Source: Bacteroidales bacterium
GTDB taxonomy: Bacteria; Bacteroidota; Bacteroidia; Bacteroidales; JAADGE01
Assembly: GCA_026987795.1 (NCBI GenBank)
Contig: JALSMF010000375.1
Span: forward strand, 1-9,794
Direction: 5' to 3'
DNA: 9,794 nucleotides
The translations under genes were made by a program, and so were the position numbers. How positions within the stretch are numbered: position 1 is the stretch's first letter; each line of letters begins with the position of its first letter. Shown in pieces: positions 6,877 through 9,794 of this stretch. The notes under the pieces were generated by a model. The model saw only the letters and a list, made by a program, of their open reading frames with translations, ran no database searches and was not told where the DNA came from.

Positions 6877-7922
6877 AAAAGAAATATTTATTCCTGTTTT
6901 TACTTGCAGTATCAACCCTGTCAAATTCCTGCAAAAAAAACTTTTCCCTTTTTCACTCAAAATCCGGATGGCTTACCGATTATTTTGAAGAACTTAAAAA
7001 TTACAACGATATTTATGCCGTTTCTTATTGGAATGAAGATTTTGACAATACTTATCTGAAAGTTAATTCATCCGAAAAATCTTTGCAAACGTTTAAAGAA
7101 CTCATAAATTCCGGTGATTTTATTTCAACATGCAAATTTGAAAACGGAAAACTTATTCCGCTTAACGGGATAAAATATTTTGCTTCATTCCCCGATTTTT
7201 GCGGCGAAGAAGACTGTGTAAGCAAAGAACGAATTACAAACTACGAAAATCTTATCGGGAAAAATATTGCCTGGGCATACTTCTCAAATAATTGGTACGA
7301 TACCATTCAATTTCCTTACGATGAGGTAAATACGATAATTAATGACGGCAAAACACCCTTTATCAGAATGATGGCACGAAGCGAATTTGAAGAATATCGT
7401 ATCGACCCCGTTTGGAATTTAAAAGACATTATTAACGGAAAACACGACGAAGCACTTACGGCATGGTTTGAAGAAGCAAAAGATATTGACGAAAATTTGC
7501 TTGTTGAATTCGGGACCGAAATGAACGGTTTTTGGTTTTCGTGGAACGGAAAATACTACGGTGCCGGTACAAAAACCGAATACGGCGACCCGAATTATCC
7601 CGACGGACCCGAAATTTTCAAAGATGCTTTCCGGCATATTATTGATATTTGTAACGAAACCGGAGCCGACAATATCACTTGGTTTTTTCATTTCGACGTA
7701 AACAGCGACCCCGAAGAAGATTGGAACGACCCCGTATTGTATTATCCCGGAGACGATTATATCGATTGGCTCGGTGTAAGCACTTACGGGCCCTTTCAAA
7801 GAGGCGATAAATACAACGATTTGCGACCCGAAGATTTGTTGAAAAAAGCACATAAAAAATTTAAAGAAATTTCCGAAGACAAACCGTATGCGATTTTGGA
7901 ATTCGGAGTAACGGAATTATAA
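6873..7922 (+). CDS. Lipoprotein glycoside hydrolase, GH26/clan GH-A-like, short at the C-terminus
   Basis: The N-terminus (MKKKYLFLFLLAVSTLSNSC) is a lipoprotein signal peptide with Cys20 as likely lipidation site. The lipobox SNSC is not textbook, but SCKK is common in Bacteroidota. The mature part looks like a TIM-barrel glycosidase. EFGTEMNGFWFSWNG (212-226) resembles the acid/base region of GH26 beta-mannanases, with Glu216 as candidate acid/base and Thr in place of the usual preceding His. YYPGDDYIDWLGVSTYG (290-306) fits the later barrel strands. AILEFG (340-345) offers Glu343 as nucleophile. The protein ends only six residues after that Glu, whereas a (beta/alpha)8 barrel would need about one more strand and helix. 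It may be truncated or a compact variant. Activity and substrate are not known. It overlaps the DUF2520 gene by 4 bp and ends 7 bp before the KdsC-like gene. Confidence 0.72.
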   Translation: MKKKYLFLFLLAVSTLSNSCKKNFSLFHSKSGWLTDYFEELKNYNDIYAVSYWNEDFDNTYLKVNSSEKSLQTFKELINSGDFISTCKFENGKLIPLNGIKYFASFPDFCGEEDCVSKERITNYENLIGKNIAWAYFSNNWYDTIQFPYDEVNTIINDGKTPFIRMMARSEFEEYRIDPVWNLKDIINGKHDEALTAWFEEAKDIDENLLVEFGTEMNGFWFSWNGKYYGAGTKTEYGDPNYPDGPEIFKDAFRHIIDICNETGADNITWFFHFDVNSDPEEDWNDPVLYYPGDDYIDWLGVSTYGPFQRGDKYNDLRPEDLLKKAHKKFKEISEDKPYAILEFGVTEL

Positions 7923-7929
7923 AAAAAAT

Positions 7930-8433
7930 ATGGATAATTTTAAAGAAAGATTAAAAGATATAAAAGCATTTGTTTTTGATGTGGACGGTGTTTTTTCGCA
8001 GGATATGGTTTTGCATACCGACGGCGAACTGACCCGACACATGAACGTAAAAGACGGATTTGCCGTAAAAACGGCAGTTGATAAAGGCTTTATTGTTGCA
8101 ATTATATCCGGAGGAAATTCAGAATCTGTAAGGCAAAGGTTCAGAGGGCTGGGGGTGACGGATATTTATCTTAATTCGCAAAATAAGCTTGACGATTATG
8201 AAGATTTTTATATGAAATACAATTTGAAACCCGAGCAAATATTGTATATGGGCGATGACATTCCGGATTACCAAGTTATGAAAATTTCGGGATTGGCAAC
8301 CTGCCCGGCAGATGCTGTTGAAGAAATTCAGGGAATAGCACACTATATTTCCGACAAAGAAGGCGGAAAGGGCTGTATAAGAGATGTAATTGAACAGGTT
8401 TTAAGGGCACAAAAAATGTGGTTCGTGTTTTAA
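7930..8433 (+). CDS. kdsC: KdsC-like HAD phosphatase (3-deoxy-D-manno-octulosonate 8-phosphate phosphatase family)
   Basis: The 167-residue protein has the length and motifs of the capless HAD-IIIA/KdsC family: motif I FDVDGV (16-21) with Asp17 as nucleophile and Asp19 as general acid, motif II SGG (60-62), Lys86, and motif III MGDDIPD (107-113). The GGKGCIRDVIEQVLRAQ stretch (145-161) is the usual C-terminal loop and helix that complete the tetramer active site. KdsC releases phosphate from Kdo-8-phosphate in lipopolysaccharide Kdo synthesis; related enzymes act on other sugar acid phosphates such as KDN-9-P. No kdsA, kdsB or kdsD is nearby, so Kdo-8-P phosphatase is the likeliest but not the only reading. 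It starts 7 bp after the glycosidase stop, within an A-rich tract, and is the last gene of that operon. Confidence 0.85.
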   Translation: MDNFKERLKDIKAFVFDVDGVFSQDMVLHTDGELTRHMNVKDGFAVKTAVDKGFIVAIISGGNSESVRQRFRGLGVTDIYLNSQNKLDDYEDFYMKYNLKPEQILYMGDDIPDYQVMKISGLATCPADAVEEIQGIAHYISDKEGGKGCIRDVIEQVLRAQKMWFVF

Positions 8434-8515
8434 CTTCCGAAACTATAAAGAAGTTGTGAGCCATTAAAAAAAACACAAATAATTAAATTAGCGTCGCATA
8501 ATAATTGAAATTTAA

Positions 8516-8519
8516 AGGA
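8516..8519 (+). promoter_or_regulatory. Strong Shine-Dalgarno site deciding the methyltransferase start
   Basis: AAAGGA ends at 8519, six bases before the ATG at 8526. Other genes in the window lack such a site. It favours ATG 8526 over the in-frame TTG at 8505, which lies upstream of the site and would add only seven residues. Confidence 0.6.
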
Positions 8520-8525
8520 AATAAC

Positions 8526-9779
8526 ATGTTTTTAGAATATTTAGAAAAATTTGAATTAAATAATGCGCCTAATACCCTTTTTCAGTTTGAAAATAATATA
8601 ACGTCTAAAACGAAAATAAAAACAAAAAAAATAAATGATATTGAAGCCAGATATTACATTAATGAATTTTGGACGTCAAAACAAAGACAAGCAAGTTCTT
8701 TACATGAAATCTCATATCGAGCGTGTTTTAAGCCCCAATTACCATATTTTTTCATAGATAAATTAACCGCAGAAAACGATTTTGTTTATGACCCTTTTTT
8801 GGGTAGAGGGACAACTCTTATCGAATCTGCTTTAATGAACAGACAAGTAATAGGTAACGATATAAATCCTTTAAGTAAAACATTAGCCGAACCAAGATTA
8901 TTAATTCCGGAGTTTAATAAACTTAAAGAATATTTATCAAATATTCCGCTTAAAAAAGGTTTAAAAGCGGGTATTGACTTATCAATGTTTTATCATCCTG
9001 ACACAGAAAGTGAAATTGTTTCCCTTCGTAATTATATTTTAACAAAAGAAAAAAATAACGAATTAAATGAATTTGACAAATGGATTAGAATGGTGGCAAC
9101 AAACAGATTGACAGGTCATTCCAAAGGTTTCTTTTCTGTATATACAATGCCGCCGAATCAAGCAGTTTTACCGGAAAGACAAATTAAAATAAATGAGAAA
9201 CGAAATCAAAAACCGGAATATAGAAATGCAAAAGAATTAATTTTACGAAAAACAAAATCACTTATTCGGAATGTAACTGATATTCAGAAAAAAAGATTAA
9301 AATCAAGACATAAAACAGCAATGTTTCTAAATAAAGATGCGAGAAAGACAAGTGAAATTCCTGATAGTTTTGTCCAGCTGACAGTAACTTCTCCGCCTTT
9401 TTTGGATATTGTGCAATATGCAAAAGATAATTGGTTAAGAGGTTGGTTTAACGGTGTTAATATTGAGGAAGTTGAAAAAGGAATAACTATGTCAAAAACT
9501 GTTGAACATTGGATAAATGTAATGCAAGAAGTTTTTAACGAATTATATCGAATAACTAAACAAGGAGGGTATGTAGTTTTTGAAGTCGGGGAAGTTAAAA
9601 ACGGAAAAATTAAACTGGAAGAATATGTTATTCCATTAGGAACAAAGGCAGGTTTCAAATTGCTTGGTATTATTATTAATGAACAAAAATTTACAAAGAC
9701 CGCAAATATTTGGGGAGTAAAAAATAACAATAAAGGCACAAATTCAAATAGAATTGCTTTATTTAAAAAAGGAGATTAA
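8526..9779 (+). CDS. Amino-type DNA methyltransferase, probably N4-cytosine
   Basis: The 417-residue protein (from ATG 8526) is an S-adenosylmethionine-dependent DNA methylase of the N6/N4 family. An N-terminal motif X-like block, FWTSKQRQASSLHEISY (48-64), precedes motif I DPFLGRGTT (89-97) and GNDINP (110-115), the S-adenosylmethionine pocket. Catalytic motif IV is TSPPF (288-292). TSPP rather than DPPY/NPPY favours N4-cytosine over N6-adenine methylation. Motif I comes first and about 170 residues separate it from motif IV, an alpha-like order with the probable target-recognition region between. The C-terminus has the usual GGYVVFEVGE strand (347-356) and NRIALFKK (408-415). The target sequence cannot be predicted. 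It lies 92 bp after the KdsC-like gene in the same direction, with no visible terminator or TAnnTTTG between, and may be a partner of a restriction enzyme beyond the window. Its Shine-Dalgarno site and AT-rich codons differ from its neighbours and hint at recent acquisition. Confidence 0.88.
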   Translation: MFLEYLEKFELNNAPNTLFQFENNITSKTKIKTKKINDIEARYYINEFWTSKQRQASSLHEISYRACFKPQLPYFFIDKLTAENDFVYDPFLGRGTTLIESALMNRQVIGNDINPLSKTLAEPRLLIPEFNKLKEYLSNIPLKKGLKAGIDLSMFYHPDTESEIVSLRNYILTKEKNNELNEFDKWIRMVATNRLTGHSKGFFSVYTMPPNQAVLPERQIKINEKRNQKPEYRNAKELILRKTKSLIRNVTDIQKKRLKSRHKTAMFLNKDARKTSEIPDSFVQLTVTSPPFLDIVQYAKDNWLRGWFNGVNIEEVEKGITMSKTVEHWINVMQEVFNELYRITKQGGYVVFEVGEVKNGKIKLEEYVIPLGTKAGFKLLGIIINEQKFTKTANIWGVKNNNKGTNSNRIALFKKGD

Positions 9780-9794
9780 TATATATAATATGAA

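Noticed and set aside
7419..7853. Long open frame on the minus strand opposite the glycosidase (144 codons).
   Set aside because: It is antisense to a gene with clear protein motifs, its translation shows no recognisable family, and its open length follows from the codon use of the + strand gene.
7920..7929. Run of eight A at the glycosidase stop, considered as a programmed frameshift joining the glycosidase to the KdsC-like protein.
   Set aside because: The in-frame TAA begins at 7920, before the ribosome would translate the A-run, so slippage there cannot bypass the stop.
8431..8456. Small hairpin AACTTC/GAAGTT with 12-nt loop overlapping the stop codon of the KdsC-like gene, considered as a terminator.
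   Set aside because: The stem is only 6 bp and AT-rich, and A rather than T follows it, so it does not qualify as an intrinsic terminator.
8505..8525. TTG at 8505 as an earlier start of the methyltransferase.
   Set aside because: The AAAGGA site lies downstream of it and is ideally spaced for the ATG at 8526. The seven extra residues match no recognisable motif.
9790..9794. ATG at the right edge, considered as the start of a gene after the methyltransferase.
   Set aside because: Only five bases are visible, and the GGAG upstream (9771-9774) is 15 bases away, too far for a normal ribosome-binding site. A gene cannot be supported.

Overview
The window looks like chromosomal DNA from a low-GC member of the Bacteroidota. 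It is strongly AT-rich, and it has promoter elements of the Bacteroidota type (TAnnTTTG) close to start codons. Shine-Dalgarno sequences are mostly absent. The gene content fits as well: a Bacteroidota-style O-antigen ligase, a Rossmann/DUF2520 protein, a KdsC-like phosphatase and a lipoprotein with an 'SCKK' N-terminus. Most of it is ordinary core genome. The less ordinary parts are one long hairpin, one odd glycosidase and a DNA methyltransferase at the right edge.

Layout. Positions 2-301 hold the 3' end of a gene on the + strand, probably an outer-membrane beta-barrel protein. A 146-base gap with an 18-bp inverted repeat follows. Next is arfB (448-855, +), a GGQ-motif ribosome-rescue hydrolase. 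Converging on it is a minus-strand block that reads from right to left: a Crp/Fnr regulator (3969-3271), an O-antigen ligase-like membrane protein (3217-1631) and a ComB-family phosphatase (1599-868). The regulator is divergent from etfBA (4237-5991, +), the two subunits of an electron-transfer flavoprotein. A clear Rho-independent terminator closes the etf operon. A new + strand operon with its own -7 element then carries a Rossmann/DUF2520 protein, a lipoprotein glycoside hydrolase of the GH26/clan GH-A type, and a KdsC-like HAD phosphatase. These three genes overlap or nearly touch. The last gene is an amino-type (probably N4-cytosine) DNA methyltransferase (8526-9779). It has its own strong Shine-Dalgarno sequence and may begin a restriction-modification or defence cassette beyond the window.

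How the genes work together. etfB and etfA form one heterodimeric electron carrier, and the divergent Fnr-like regulator keeps three of the four positions that bind the iron-sulfur cluster in E. coli FNR, so a redox link is possible but unproven. The ligase, the ComB-like enzyme and the KdsC-like phosphatase all fit an envelope-building theme (O-antigen or surface glycan, possibly sulfonolipid precursors, Kdo). The glycosidase between DUF2520 and KdsC ends just after its predicted nucleophile, so it may be truncated. I did not find a complete, clearly novel multi-gene system. The best leads are the hairpin before arfB, the short glycosidase, the Fnr-like cysteine pattern and whatever follows the methyltransferase.
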